DNA from: JBBDWZ01 sp050732575
GTDB lineage: Bacteria > Gemmatimonadota > Gemmatimonadetes > Longimicrobiales > RSA9
Direction of reading: 5' to 3'
Assembly: GCA_050732575.1 (NCBI GenBank)
Contig: JBOHRF010000057.1
Span: 1-23,335 of the forward strand
Length of the DNA: 23,335 nucleotides
Shown here: one piece after another, positions 15,575 to 23,178 of the stretch
How the letters are laid out: each line of letters opens with the position of its first letter
Position numbering within the stretch: position 1 is the stretch's first letter
Notes under the pieces: model-generated
Database searches by the model: none
Seen by the model: only the letters and a program-made list of their open reading frames with translations
Told to the model about the DNA's origin: nothing
Made by a program: the position numbers and the translations under genes

Positions 15575-15630
15575 TTCCTTCTTCCTTCTTCTTTCTTCTT
15601 TCCTCTGCTCTTTCTCTCTTTCTCTCTTCC
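15575..15630 (+). repeat. 56-base polypyrimidine tract before the DHH gene
   Basis: Only C and T occur except for one G at 15607. It ends directly before CGGGGTTCTAA and the ATG at 15641, so it would form an unstructured U/C-rich leader in the transcript. Such mirror-rich Y tracts can also adopt triplex DNA. A TACAAT at 15563-15568 just upstream might serve as a -10 box, but no correctly spaced -35 box is visible. Confidence 0.8.
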
Positions 15631-15640
15631 GGGGTTCTAA

Positions 15641-17128
15641 ATGTGGCTTGTTCGTTGCAATGGGTCGCTAGCCATGGATTCGCATCCTGCGGTTCGACGC
15701 CGCGCGCGGATTGCACAACGACGTGGACTGGCCGCACAACTGCCGCAGGGTGCGTCCGCAACACTGCTCATCGTGACCGATGATCCTGATTTTCGGGAAC
15801 CGTCGGTAGATGATCAGACGCGCATTTGGCGCTGGCGCGCAGCGGACGATCGCAGGAAGGCGGGCGATTTCACGGGTGATGTGAACGCTACGGGTACTTA
15901 TGACTGGACGCGCGTGCATCCGCACGTCACGGTCATTGTGGCCATGCGCAAGCCCAAACAGGGCAGCGCGGCTGCGGCCGCCGTTGCTCAGGCCAATCCA
16001 CGCGCGGGCGTGTTGCTGGTGGGTGCTTTGTGCCCGCCGCAAGCGGGTCCACTGATGCGCAGTATCAACGTGCCGGACGCGCTCAGCCAGATCCTCGAGC
16101 AGGAGCTACACACGTTGACTACGCTCGAGCGCATCCAGGCCCTGCGCGCGTTCGCCGGTTCAGCCGCCGTCGTGCCCATTCTCGTGCATCAGGATCCCGA
16201 CCCCGATGCACTGGCCAGTGCACTCGCCATTCGCGTGATACTCGATCGAACGCATGCGCACGCGCCCGTGCTCACCCTGGATGAGATGACGCGCCCGGAG
16301 AACCGGCGCATGGCCGAGTTGCTCGACATTGGGGTCACGCAGGTTTCACCCGCCGAGCTATTGGCCTTCGATCGTATCATCTGCGCGGACATGCAGCCGC
16401 GTGCGCCGCTGGTGGGAAGCAAAGTAGCGGCATCAATGCGCGCGGCCATTATCGATCACCATCCGCCGGAAGAGAGTTGGGTGGCCGATTTCTCCGATGT
16501 ACGACCGCACTACGGTGCCACGGCCACCATTCTGACCGAGTACTTGCGTGCGCTCGATGAGAACGCCATCTCGGAAAAGTTGGCCACGGGCCTGGCCTAC
16601 GCCATCAAGACGGACACGGATAACCTGACCAGGGGCGTGTCTCCGGCCGATGTGGAAGCCTATGCGTTCCTGCTCGAACTCGCCGACACCACGCTGTTGC
16701 ACCGCATGGAGCGGCCGGCACTATCCGACGAAACGGCGCGCGCCTACGGCCGCGCTCTGGCCGGCCTCCAGCTGCGCGGCGACCTGGCCGTCGCCTATCT
16801 CGGCCGCCTGCCGATCGAAGATTCGCACATCCTCGCCGATGTCGCGGATTTCTGTCTGAGCATTGATGTGGCAACCTGGGCCGCGGCCGCGGCCATTGTG
16901 GAAGGACGGCTGGTTATAACCCTGCGGCATTTCGGCGGTGAGCCGGGCGCCGGTTGGCTGGCTCGCGCCCTCGCCCATGGTAGCGGCGCCGGTGGCGGCC
17001 ACGCCTCCATGGCGCGCGCCGTGCTCCCGCTCGACCAGGACTGGCGCGACCTCGCCCACGCATCCGCTGAGAATGCCTGCCAGTTGCTGGTCGAGCGCCT
17101 GGGCCAATGGCTCGAGCACATTCGCTGA
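15641..17128 (+). CDS. DHH/DHHA1-family phosphoesterase with an extra N-terminal domain
   Basis: 495 residues from the ATG at 15641 (GGGG 8 bases upstream). An ATG at 15674 is an alternative. The DHH domain shows HQDPDPDA (183-190, metal ligands of motif I), Asp250 in ICADMQ, DHH (272-274) and a motif-IV region around KTDTDNL (323-329). The DHHA1 domain has GSGAGGGHASMA (447-458), the substrate-binding glycine motif. This set is that of nanoRNase/pAp-phosphatase-like or RecJ-like enzymes that hydrolyse short oligonucleotides or cyclic-dinucleotide products. The first 160 or so residues (ATLLIVTDDPDF, then HVTVIVAMRK, AGVLLVGALCPP) look like a Rossmann-type domain, possibly a degenerate TrkA-N/RCK-like module. 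A gene with that fusion could couple nucleotide turnover to a small-molecule signal. An intrinsic terminator follows. Confidence 0.85.
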   Translation: MWLVRCNGSLAMDSHPAVRRRARIAQRRGLAAQLPQGASATLLIVTDDPDFREPSVDDQTRIWRWRAADDRRKAGDFTGDVNATGTYDWTRVHPHVTVIVAMRKPKQGSAAAAAVAQANPRAGVLLVGALCPPQAGPLMRSINVPDALSQILEQELHTLTTLERIQALRAFAGSAAVVPILVHQDPDPDALASALAIRVILDRTHAHAPVLTLDEMTRPENRRMAELLDIGVTQVSPAELLAFDRIICADMQPRAPLVGSKVAASMRAAIIDHHPPEESWVADFSDVRPHYGATATILTEYLRALDENAISEKLATGLAYAIKTDTDNLTRGVSPADVEAYAFLLELADTTLLHRMERPALSDETARAYGRALAGLQLRGDLAVAYLGRLPIEDSHILADVADFCLSIDVATWAAAAAIVEGRLVITLRHFGGEPGAGWLARALAHGSGAGGGHASMARAVLPLDQDWRDLAHASAENACQLLVERLGQWLEHIR

Positions 17129-17160
17129 CCACGGACCACACAGCGTAACCGATGCAACGG

Positions 17161-17193
17161 ACGAGCACGAGATTCTCGTGCTCGTTTGTTACT
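17161..17193 (+). terminator. Intrinsic terminator of the DHH phosphoesterase gene
   Basis: ACGAGCACGAG (17161-17171) and CTCGTGCTCGT (17175-17185) form a perfect 11-bp stem with a 3-base loop, followed by TTGTTACT. It starts 33 bases after the stop at 17128. Confidence 0.8.
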
Positions 17194-17235
17194 CTGTTTC
17201 TCTGCTATCGGTTTGTTCTTGTTATACCGGCTGGC

Positions 17236-17676
17236 CTAATCATCATCTTCATCAATCGTCTCACCCAGCTCATCAGGCGTGGCACCCGTGAGTATCGCGT
17301 TGATCACCTCACGCGCGTATGCCTCTGAACCCTGATCCGAGTCGAGTCCTTTGATGTGCGCAAGCACCAGCCGTTCACCGTTGGCGCACTCCAATCCAAC
17401 GTATGCGGAGGGATACACTTCACGTGTGCCGGCTACTGTCTTGCTCTCGTGCGGCATGCCAGCCACGCCCAGCTTGGCGTCACCGCTGGTCAAGGCGCCG
17501 AGTATGCGGTCCCACGTGTCATCCAACGGGAAAGTGGTCGATGCCAGGATGTTGGGTTGACCATTGATCAGCAACGCTACATCCAGATCGATTTCCCGTT
17601 CCCCGTGATCGACCCGAGCGCTCTGGAGGACCGGGAACGGCCCTGCCAGGAACACTGGAACCGCGGGTGACGACAT
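17236..17676 (-). CDS. Small acidic protein of unknown function
   Basis: 146 residues from the ATG at 17676, preceded by AGGAG at 8 bases. A frame start 45 bases upstream has no such site. I do not recognise the family. There is no signal peptide or membrane segment, so it is probably cytoplasmic. The middle is mixed alpha/beta (VDLDVALLINGQPN-like strand pairs, then TTFPLDDTWDRILGAL). The C-terminus is strongly acidic, ending ETIDEDDD. It lies 111 bases downstream of, and in the same direction as, the alpha/beta hydrolase at 17788-18885. Cotranscription is likely but gives no clear functional hint. Confidence 0.7.
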   Translation of the reverse strand: MSSPAVPVFLAGPFPVLQSARVDHGEREIDLDVALLINGQPNILASTTFPLDDTWDRILGALTSGDAKLGVAGMPHESKTVAGTREVYPSAYVGLECANGERLVLAHIKGLDSDQGSEAYAREVINAILTGATPDELGETIDEDDD

Positions 17677-17787
17677 CGCTTGCTCCTGCTTTTCAAAAGG
17701 TTGTTGGTGGACTGTACACAATCGACTGGCTCACGTTCCGACGATGACATCACTCCCGCGGTTGCGCCAGCCCTCTTTCGTTGCTGC

Positions 17788-18885
17788 TCAAATCAAAGTG
17801 ATGATTCCCTGCAACAGTCCCAAAAAACGCGCCGCTTCCCGCGCCCGGCCAAAACCGCGCAACCCTTTCTCAGTACCGCCTGAATGCGCGAATAGCGAAG
17901 TGATGGTGCATCGTTCCAGCGACTCGTTTTGCAACTCGCGGACCAGTCGAAGTGATTCCGTGAATGGCACCAACCGGTCATCACGGCCGTGCGCGACCAG
18001 GGTACGCGTTTGCAGGGTGCGCAGGGCGGACCCGGGGTCCAACAGGGGCTCCGCGCGCAGGGCCGCGTCGGCCAGCTCATGGGCAATCACGTGCGCACGC
18101 GGCAAATCGTGCACGGGCCGGCCCGAAAGTGGGGCGAACAAGTCGAAAACGGTCTGTCGTTCCGGCACGATGTGCTCGCGCACGCGTTGTTTGTCCGGGT
18201 CGTAACTCGGGTCCCAGGCATAAACGCGCCGACGGCCCGCTTCCAACGCCAACGTACGGAGCGCGCCCGCCACATCCGTGTATTCCTCGAACCCCGGGAT
18301 GCCGGTCAAATAGTTGGAGCCCATGATCCAGCGACCGTAGGGATCGGGCTGCACCTGGTACGCCACGCCATCAAATTCGTGCTCGCCCGTGATGCCAAAA
18401 CGAAACAGTCGATGGACGTCGCGAAAACCGCCCCAGGCGGCCAGGCCGCGCAACACCGACTCGACCGACGGGTCGGCCGCCGCGACGATGGCCTGGGTCG
18501 CACCAAAGGAAAAGCCAATCACGCCAACGCGTGCGTGATCCACGTCGGCGCGCTGCGCCAGATCGAGAATGGCCGAGCGGATAGTAGGAATTGAAACCGC
18601 CGTTGCTACACGCAGGTCCCGCCATTCCGGAACGTCCGGTACCATGACCACGCACTGCGTGGCCGCGAGCGCCCGCGCAAACCGATCCAGCGCCGGATGC
18701 TCGCGCCCGGTCACGGTCAGACCATGCAGTACCACCCAGCCAGGCAGCGTGCGCCCCGGATGCGGTACGGCATACAGCGCCGCACTCAGCCGCTCTCCGC
18801 CGCGGTCGTACCCGGTCTCCGTGCGTGCCACCGGATAACTTCCGCGGCGAAAATACTCGCGTGCAAAGCGCAGGGCTGGGAGCAT
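17788..18885 (-). CDS. Alpha/beta hydrolase (dienelactone hydrolase / peptidase-S9-like fold), cytoplasmic
   Basis: 365 residues from the ATG at 18885. The frame stays open for 57 more codons upstream, but these translate a simple repeat to (Arg-Lys)5 and low-complexity Ala/Arg, so that extension is rejected. No strong ribosome site precedes 18885. Catalytic features are oxyanion HGLT (54-57), nucleophile elbow GFSFG with Ser126, an acid in HGRDDRLVP (Asp302 or Asp303) and a His in FAHSGG (His334). A lid-like insertion lies between about 150 and 265. There is no signal peptide. The natural substrate is unknown. It is divergent from the DUF2911 gene across a spacer containing the second copy of the dispersed repeat, and upstream of the small acidic protein gene. 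Confidence 0.82.
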   Translation of the reverse strand: MLPALRFAREYFRRGSYPVARTETGYDRGGERLSAALYAVPHPGRTLPGWVVLHGLTVTGREHPALDRFARALAATQCVVMVPDVPEWRDLRVATAVSIPTIRSAILDLAQRADVDHARVGVIGFSFGATQAIVAAADPSVESVLRGLAAWGGFRDVHRLFRFGITGEHEFDGVAYQVQPDPYGRWIMGSNYLTGIPGFEEYTDVAGALRTLALEAGRRRVYAWDPSYDPDKQRVREHIVPERQTVFDLFAPLSGRPVHDLPRAHVIAHELADAALRAEPLLDPGSALRTLQTRTLVAHGRDDRLVPFTESLRLVRELQNESLERCTITSLFAHSGGTEKGLRGFGRAREAARFLGLLQGIITLI

Positions 18886-18901
18886 CCGGTAACGTACGCG
18901 T

Positions 18902-18929
18902 TGCGCGCGGGGGGCGCTGAAGGGCGCGG
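18902..18929. repeat. Dispersed intergenic repeat, copy 2
   Basis: It carries the exact 18-base core of copy 1 (18912-18929) and a similar upstream decamer. It sits 17 bases before the hydrolase start codon on the other strand and about 160 bases before the DUF2911 start. Confidence 0.65.
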
Positions 18930-18966
18930 CTGCGCCGACCGCGCGCTGCGCTCGTTCCCGGACACG

Positions 18967-18996
18967 CTTTCGCTTTCGTTTTCGCTTTCGCTTTCG
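18967..18996. repeat. Five tandem CTTTCG hexamers
   Basis: The units are CTTTCG, CTTTCG, TTTTCG, CTTTCG, CTTTCG, followed by a loose ACCGTTTCG. They lie in the divergent promoter region of the alpha/beta hydrolase and the DUF2911 gene. Hexamer slippage could alter promoter spacing. Read on the other strand the tract encodes alternating Arg-Lys, which is not part of a credible protein. Confidence 0.8.
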
Positions 18997-19086
18997 ACCG
19001 TTTCGATTAAGCCTTGCGGCCCAGGCCGTTGAAGGCCCATATCTCCGACCACGCAACTTACGGAAACACCCGGGGAGACTAATCCA

Positions 19087-20223
19087 ATGCGTATGCGACT
19101 GCTGGCGGTCCTGGCGTTGAGCAGCGGTAGTGCGTCCATGGCAGGCGCGCAGTCAACGGACAGCGCGGCGTTCATCATCCGGCTGGGCGTGGACACTACC
19201 GCTATCGAGCGGTACGTACGCACGCCGCAGCAGTTGATCGCGGAGGCGGTGCAGCGCAGTCCAACCACCATGTTGCATCGCCTGACGCTGCGCTTTGGCG
19301 CGCGCGGGGCCATCACGTCCGGTGAGTGGACTGTGCTGCGGCCGGGCGATACGCAGCCCGTCAGCCGCCGGCTGATCCGCTTCCAGGGCGATACTGCCTT
19401 GATCGAGAACACGCAGGGTGGCACCACGCGCACGCAGAACGTGCAGGCGCCTGACGCCATACCCATCGCCGGACCGTTCTATACGCCCTACGAGCTGGCC
19501 ATGATGCGTGCCATGGCCAGCGGCGCCAATCGAGACACGGTTTTGCTGTTGCCGGGCGCCGCGACCGCCGCCATCCGCCTGGAGCGGGTAGGCCGCGACT
19601 CCATGGCCCTGAACAATCAGTTTGATGAACCGTTGCGCGCGCATGTGGACGCGCGCGGTCGGTTGTTGCATTTGCATACACGCGCGTACGCATCGGTCGA
19701 ACGCATCCGCTGGATCGATTTGAATCACTGGGCGCGCGAGTTTGCCACACGTGACGCCGCTGGCCGGGCGCTGGGTCCACTATCACCGAGGGTTACCACG
19801 CGTCAGCGTTTTGGTGCGGCCAATGTGTGGCTGGATTACAGTCGGCCGGCCAAACGCGGCCGCCCTGTATGGGGTGCGCTCGTGCCCTGGGATCAGGTAT
19901 GGCGCATGGGTGCCAATGACGCCGCGCACCTGGCCACCGATCGCCCGCTCGAGATCGGCCACGTGACGCTCTCACCGGGCACGTACACGCTCTTCTTGCT
20001 GCCCGCGCAGTCGGGTTGGCAGCTCATCATCAACCGGTCAACGGGTATGAGCGGCCTGGAGTATGACGCGGCTTTGGATGTGGAGCGGATACCGTTGCGT
20101 GTGGAGAATCTGGAACGGCCCGTGGAGTCGTTCACCATCGATTTGCGGCCTGCCGCCAATGGCGGCACCATCGCCATTGCCTGGGACAACCGAAGCGCGA
20201 GCGTGCCTTTCCGAGTGCAGTAG
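19087..20223 (+). CDS. Secreted DUF2911-domain protein
   Basis: 378 residues from the ATG at 19087, with GGGGAG nine bases upstream. The signal peptide ends near MAGAQ. Residues about 235-345 are DUF2911: RFGAANVWLDYSRPAKRGRP, then GALVPWDQVWRMGANDAAHL, then SPGTYTLFLLP and GWQLIINRSTG, all in the family's order. The first 210 or so residues form a separate domain that I do not recognise; it contains LTLRFGARGAITSGEW and a Tyr/Leu-rich middle part. DUF2911 proteins are exported and of unknown biochemical role, and are frequent in Bacteroidota, Gemmatimonadota and Acidobacteria. Its stop is 5 bases from the end of the convergent secreted gene at 20228. Confidence 0.87.
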   Translation: MRMRLLAVLALSSGSASMAGAQSTDSAAFIIRLGVDTTAIERYVRTPQQLIAEAVQRSPTTMLHRLTLRFGARGAITSGEWTVLRPGDTQPVSRRLIRFQGDTALIENTQGGTTRTQNVQAPDAIPIAGPFYTPYELAMMRAMASGANRDTVLLLPGAATAAIRLERVGRDSMALNNQFDEPLRAHVDARGRLLHLHTRAYASVERIRWIDLNHWAREFATRDAAGRALGPLSPRVTTRQRFGAANVWLDYSRPAKRGRPVWGALVPWDQVWRMGANDAAHLATDRPLEIGHVTLSPGTYTLFLLPAQSGWQLIINRSTGMSGLEYDAALDVERIPLRVENLERPVESFTIDLRPAANGGTIAIAWDNRSASVPFRVQ

Positions 20224-20227
20224 CGCC

Positions 20228-20740
20228 TTAGTTGTTCGAGCGGACGCTCCTGCTCTTATTGCGCGTCCACAGCAGGAGCACTTCCGGGTCGCTTGCCTCC
20301 AGACCGTAGCGCGTGTGTGCCACGCTCGCGCTGACCAGCTCGATGCTTTCCACGGCCAGAGGACTGGTCCTCTCGAAAAACGCTGCCGGACGTTGAATTC
20401 GTTGGCCATCCAGGTAAGCCGCTATCATCGTGCAGGGCACAACCGAGAAGGGGTCGCTCGGGGTGGCACTCATGCCATGTCCGATGAAACGTCGCGAGAA
20501 AATACACAGGTGCGACTCACCACTATCTGTGGTAAAACGGCCGTACCGGATGGCCAACGGCAACCGGCTCCGGACCAGGTCCACAATCCGGTCCCGCGCC
20601 GTGAATTTCGGGTGTAGCGCCGCCACATTGATGACGGTGGTACGCACCACCGGAGTCTGCGCTTGCCCGGGCTGGGGCCCGCAGATTGCCAGGGACCCCA
20701 GTACCAGAAACGCCAACGAGATGTTGAGCCGGGCCGACAT
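20228..20740 (-). CDS. Small secreted protein resembling a stand-alone TonB-plug-like domain
   Basis: 170 residues from the ATG at 20740, which has GAGGAGG five bases upstream. A longer open frame upstream lacks any site. The signal peptide ends near GQAQ. The mature protein contains CTMIAAYLDGQRI, AVESIELVSASVAHTRYG and EVLLLWTRNK. That order, a 'Cys-x-x-x-x-YLDG', then 'VE(S)IE(V/L)', then 'LLLWTR', matches a plug-derived module seen in short secreted proteins of Gemmatimonadota. They are related to the plug of TonB receptors but have no barrel. The assignment rests on pattern memory. The N-terminal half (FTARDRIVDLVRSRLPLAIR) is helical and not recognised. The gene is divergent from the SARP regulator, with 119 bases between starts, so it is a candidate target. 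Confidence 0.6.
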   Translation of the reverse strand: MSARLNISLAFLVLGSLAICGPQPGQAQTPVVRTTVINVAALHPKFTARDRIVDLVRSRLPLAIRYGRFTTDSGESHLCIFSRRFIGHGMSATPSDPFSVVPCTMIAAYLDGQRIQRPAAFFERTSPLAVESIELVSASVAHTRYGLEASDPEVLLLWTRNKSRSVRSNN

Positions 20741-20830
20741 GGTGCCTCCTCGAATTCGGGCCGGCGATAGTGACTGGACTTCCGCCTGCCTGAGGAATGT
20801 GCTCATCTTGAAGCGTAGGCCTGAATTACC

Positions 20831-20860
20831 GGTCAACGCCGATCAACGGGAATCAACGGG
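20831..20860. promoter_or_regulatory. Three tandem 10-bp repeats, possible regulator-binding site
   Basis: GGTCAACGCC, GATCAACGGG and AATCAACGGG follow each other with an exact 10-base period. The last base is the first base of the GTG start of the SARP regulator. On the other strand each unit contains GTTGA, so the innermost gives TTGACC, a good -35 box for the divergent secreted gene. No good -10 box lies 17 bases further on. SARP-type proteins are known to bind direct repeats about one helical turn apart. Confidence 0.45.
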
Positions 20861-23175
20861 TGCCTGAAGCTTCGCCGTATTTGCTTCGCTTTTTCGGCAG
20901 TCCGCGCATCGAAGGTCCGATGGGCGTACTGTCCGGCCCCGCCTCCCAGCGGCATCGACTGGCTCTCCTCGCCCTGCTCGCTACAGCTCCGCGCGCCCGC
21001 CTGCCCCGCGACAAGCTGCTCGGCCTGCTCTGGCCCGAGACCGAAATGGGCAATGCGCGCCACCTGCTCAACGCCGCCGTACACGCCATTCGCAAAGCCC
21101 TGGGTGAGGACGCGCTGGTCACCGAAGGCGAAGCGCTGCGCCTCGACACCGATTCAATGCGCATTGATGCGCTCGCCTTCGAGACTGCGCAGAAACAGGG
21201 CGATGCGGCGCGCGCTGTAGACCTATACGCCGGCCCGTTCCTGGACGGATTGTCGCTGCCCGATGCGGTCGAATTCGAGCAATGGCAGGAACGCGAACGC
21301 GATCGCCTGGAGCGTTTGTACTACGCCGCGCTGGAGCAGCTGGCCGAGGGCGCCGCCACGCAGGGCGATCTGCCCGAAGCCGTGCGCTGGTGGCGGCGGC
21401 GCTTGAGCAGCACGCCCACGGACGAGCGCGTTGCGCTGCGCTTGATGAAAGCGCTCTCCGCCGCGGGCGATCGCGCAGGCGCACTGCAACTGGCGTCCGC
21501 GCACGCGGCGTTGTTGCAAAGCGAATTGGGCGCGCAGCCAGACCCACAGATCGAAAAGTTGGCGAAAGAGCTGCGCCAGACGCGACAAATTCCGGAAGAG
21601 GGGAAGAGGGGAAGAGAGGAAGTTGTTGCATCAGTTGTGAAGGCTCCGGAAGTCACGGTCCAGGCCGCGCCGCTGCCCGTGCCTGCGCGCTGGCGTTCTC
21701 GTCGGCTGGTCATTCCTATGACGGTCGCGGTGCTCGCGTTGGTTGCACTGGCCGCCATCGTGAGCTCAGACCGTGGTAATGAGGCCAGTGCCGATCGCGT
21801 CGTGAACTCTGTGGCAGTGTTGCCTTTCGTGGACAACAGTCCCGGGCAGGACCAGGAGCACTTTGCCTCGGGTATTGCGGAATCGATCCTCAATGCACTG
21901 GCCAATGTGCCAGGACTGAGTGTCCCGGCGCGCAGCTCCTCGTTCCAGTTCCGGGGTGACAGTCTGGATTTGCGCGATGTCGCGCAACGGCTGGCCGTCG
22001 ATGCCGTGTTGGAAGGCAGCGTCCAGATCGTGGGCAACCGGTTGCGCATCACCGTGCGGCTCGCGCATGCGGGGTCGGGCTATCAGCTGTTCAGCAAGCA
22101 GTACGATCGCACCAGTGCCGACATTTTCGCCGTGCAGGATCAGATTGCAGAAGCGATCGTGGACGAGCTGCGCTTGCAACTGAACAATGGCGCCGACCAG
22201 CGAATGTTCAGGACCGAAAAAGTCGACCTGGCCGCGTACGAGCTGTATCTGCGCGGACTCCAGACGGCCAACACGCGCACGCGTGAAGGGATGCAAAACG
22301 CGGTGCGCTACTTCGAGGAAGCCATCCACATCGATTCCACGTTTGCCGCCGCGCACGCGGGTCTGGCCGATGCCTACGTTGCCCTGTCCGATCACGGCCT
22401 GATCGAGCAAAACGTTGCGCTGGCGCGCGCACGGTCGGCCGTGGCACGAGCGCTCAAGCTCGACTCTGCTTCTGCGGAGGCCTACATCGCTCAGGGCCAC
22501 ATCTGGAACGAGCCCGGCCGTTGGGATCAGGCCGAGCAGATGTTCCGCCGCGCCATCCAGCTGCGCCCCAGCTACGCGGCCGCTCACATGTGGCTGGCCA
22601 ACAACCTCATGGTGCGCGGACGCACTGCGGAAGGCCTGCAGGAGTTCCTGCGCGCCAGCGAGCTGGACCCGCTTTCTCCAAGCATCATTACGGGCTTGAG
22701 TCAGGCGCTCTCCGTGTCGGGCGATCAGGAAGGTGCAATCCGCGCCGCCCGCCGCGCCATCGACTTGAATCCGCGCTATCCGTGGAGTCACCAGACGCTC
22801 GCCGTTGCGTTGGCGGCGCAAGGACGTTTCGACGAAGCACTCGCCGAAGCCACGGAAGCCGTCGCACTCAGCGAGCAACACCCCAACACGCTGGCCGTGC
22901 TCGCCGCCGTTCATGCGCTAGCCCAACAACAACAGAAAGCGCGCGAAATCCTGACCCGACTCCATGCTGCTCGGCCTGCGCCCGCGGTGCCCGCGGCCGA
23001 AGCACTGGTACACGCCAGTCTGGGCGAGGTGAATACTGCGTTCGAATTGTTGAATGGGCTCAAGGATTTGAATGCCGCCACGCGCGAGTGGATCCGCGTC
23101 AATCCCGTATGGCAACCGCTTCGTGCAGACCCGCGCTGGCCCGAGCTGCTGCGCAATCTGGGGTTGGAAGGCTGA
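20860..23175 (+). CDS. Membrane-anchored SARP/BTAD transcriptional regulator with TolB-like and TPR domains
   Basis: 771 residues from the GTG at 20860. Residues about 8-105 form an OmpR-type winged helix, and about 108-245 the bacterial transcriptional-activation (BTAD) helical repeats. These define the SARP/AfsR class. A charged linker leads to one membrane helix (about 282-304, LVIPMTVAVLALVALAAIV). Beyond it lies a TolB-N/FlgO-like domain (about 315-430, NSVAVLPFVDNSPGQDQEHF, then GIAESILNALANVPGL). At least six TPR-like helical pairs follow (about 450-765). The layout places the DNA-binding part in the cytoplasm and the TolB/TPR part in the periplasm, as in CadC-like one-component regulators, so it may sense an envelope signal directly. 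Lengths and order fit the many paralogues seen in Gemmatimonadota. It lies 3 bases upstream of a Tat lipoprotein gene. Confidence 0.9.
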   Translation: MPEASPYLLRFFGSPRIEGPMGVLSGPASQRHRLALLALLATAPRARLPRDKLLGLLWPETEMGNARHLLNAAVHAIRKALGEDALVTEGEALRLDTDSMRIDALAFETAQKQGDAARAVDLYAGPFLDGLSLPDAVEFEQWQERERDRLERLYYAALEQLAEGAATQGDLPEAVRWWRRRLSSTPTDERVALRLMKALSAAGDRAGALQLASAHAALLQSELGAQPDPQIEKLAKELRQTRQIPEEGKRGREEVVASVVKAPEVTVQAAPLPVPARWRSRRLVIPMTVAVLALVALAAIVSSDRGNEASADRVVNSVAVLPFVDNSPGQDQEHFASGIAESILNALANVPGLSVPARSSSFQFRGDSLDLRDVAQRLAVDAVLEGSVQIVGNRLRITVRLAHAGSGYQLFSKQYDRTSADIFAVQDQIAEAIVDELRLQLNNGADQRMFRTEKVDLAAYELYLRGLQTANTRTREGMQNAVRYFEEAIHIDSTFAAAHAGLADAYVALSDHGLIEQNVALARARSAVARALKLDSASAEAYIAQGHIWNEPGRWDQAEQMFRRAIQLRPSYAAAHMWLANNLMVRGRTAEGLQEFLRASELDPLSPSIITGLSQALSVSGDQEGAIRAARRAIDLNPRYPWSHQTLAVALAAQGRFDEALAEATEAVALSEQHPNTLAVLAAVHALAQQQQKAREILTRLHAARPAPAVPAAEALVHASLGEVNTAFELLNGLKDLNAATREWIRVNPVWQPLRADPRWPELLRNLGLEG

Positions 23176-23178
23176 CGC

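Noticed and set aside
18886..19056. N-terminal extension of the alpha/beta hydrolase with an Arg-Lys repeat
   Set aside because: The residues come from CTTTCG hexamers and GC-rich spacer. The conserved part begins at the methionine at 18885.
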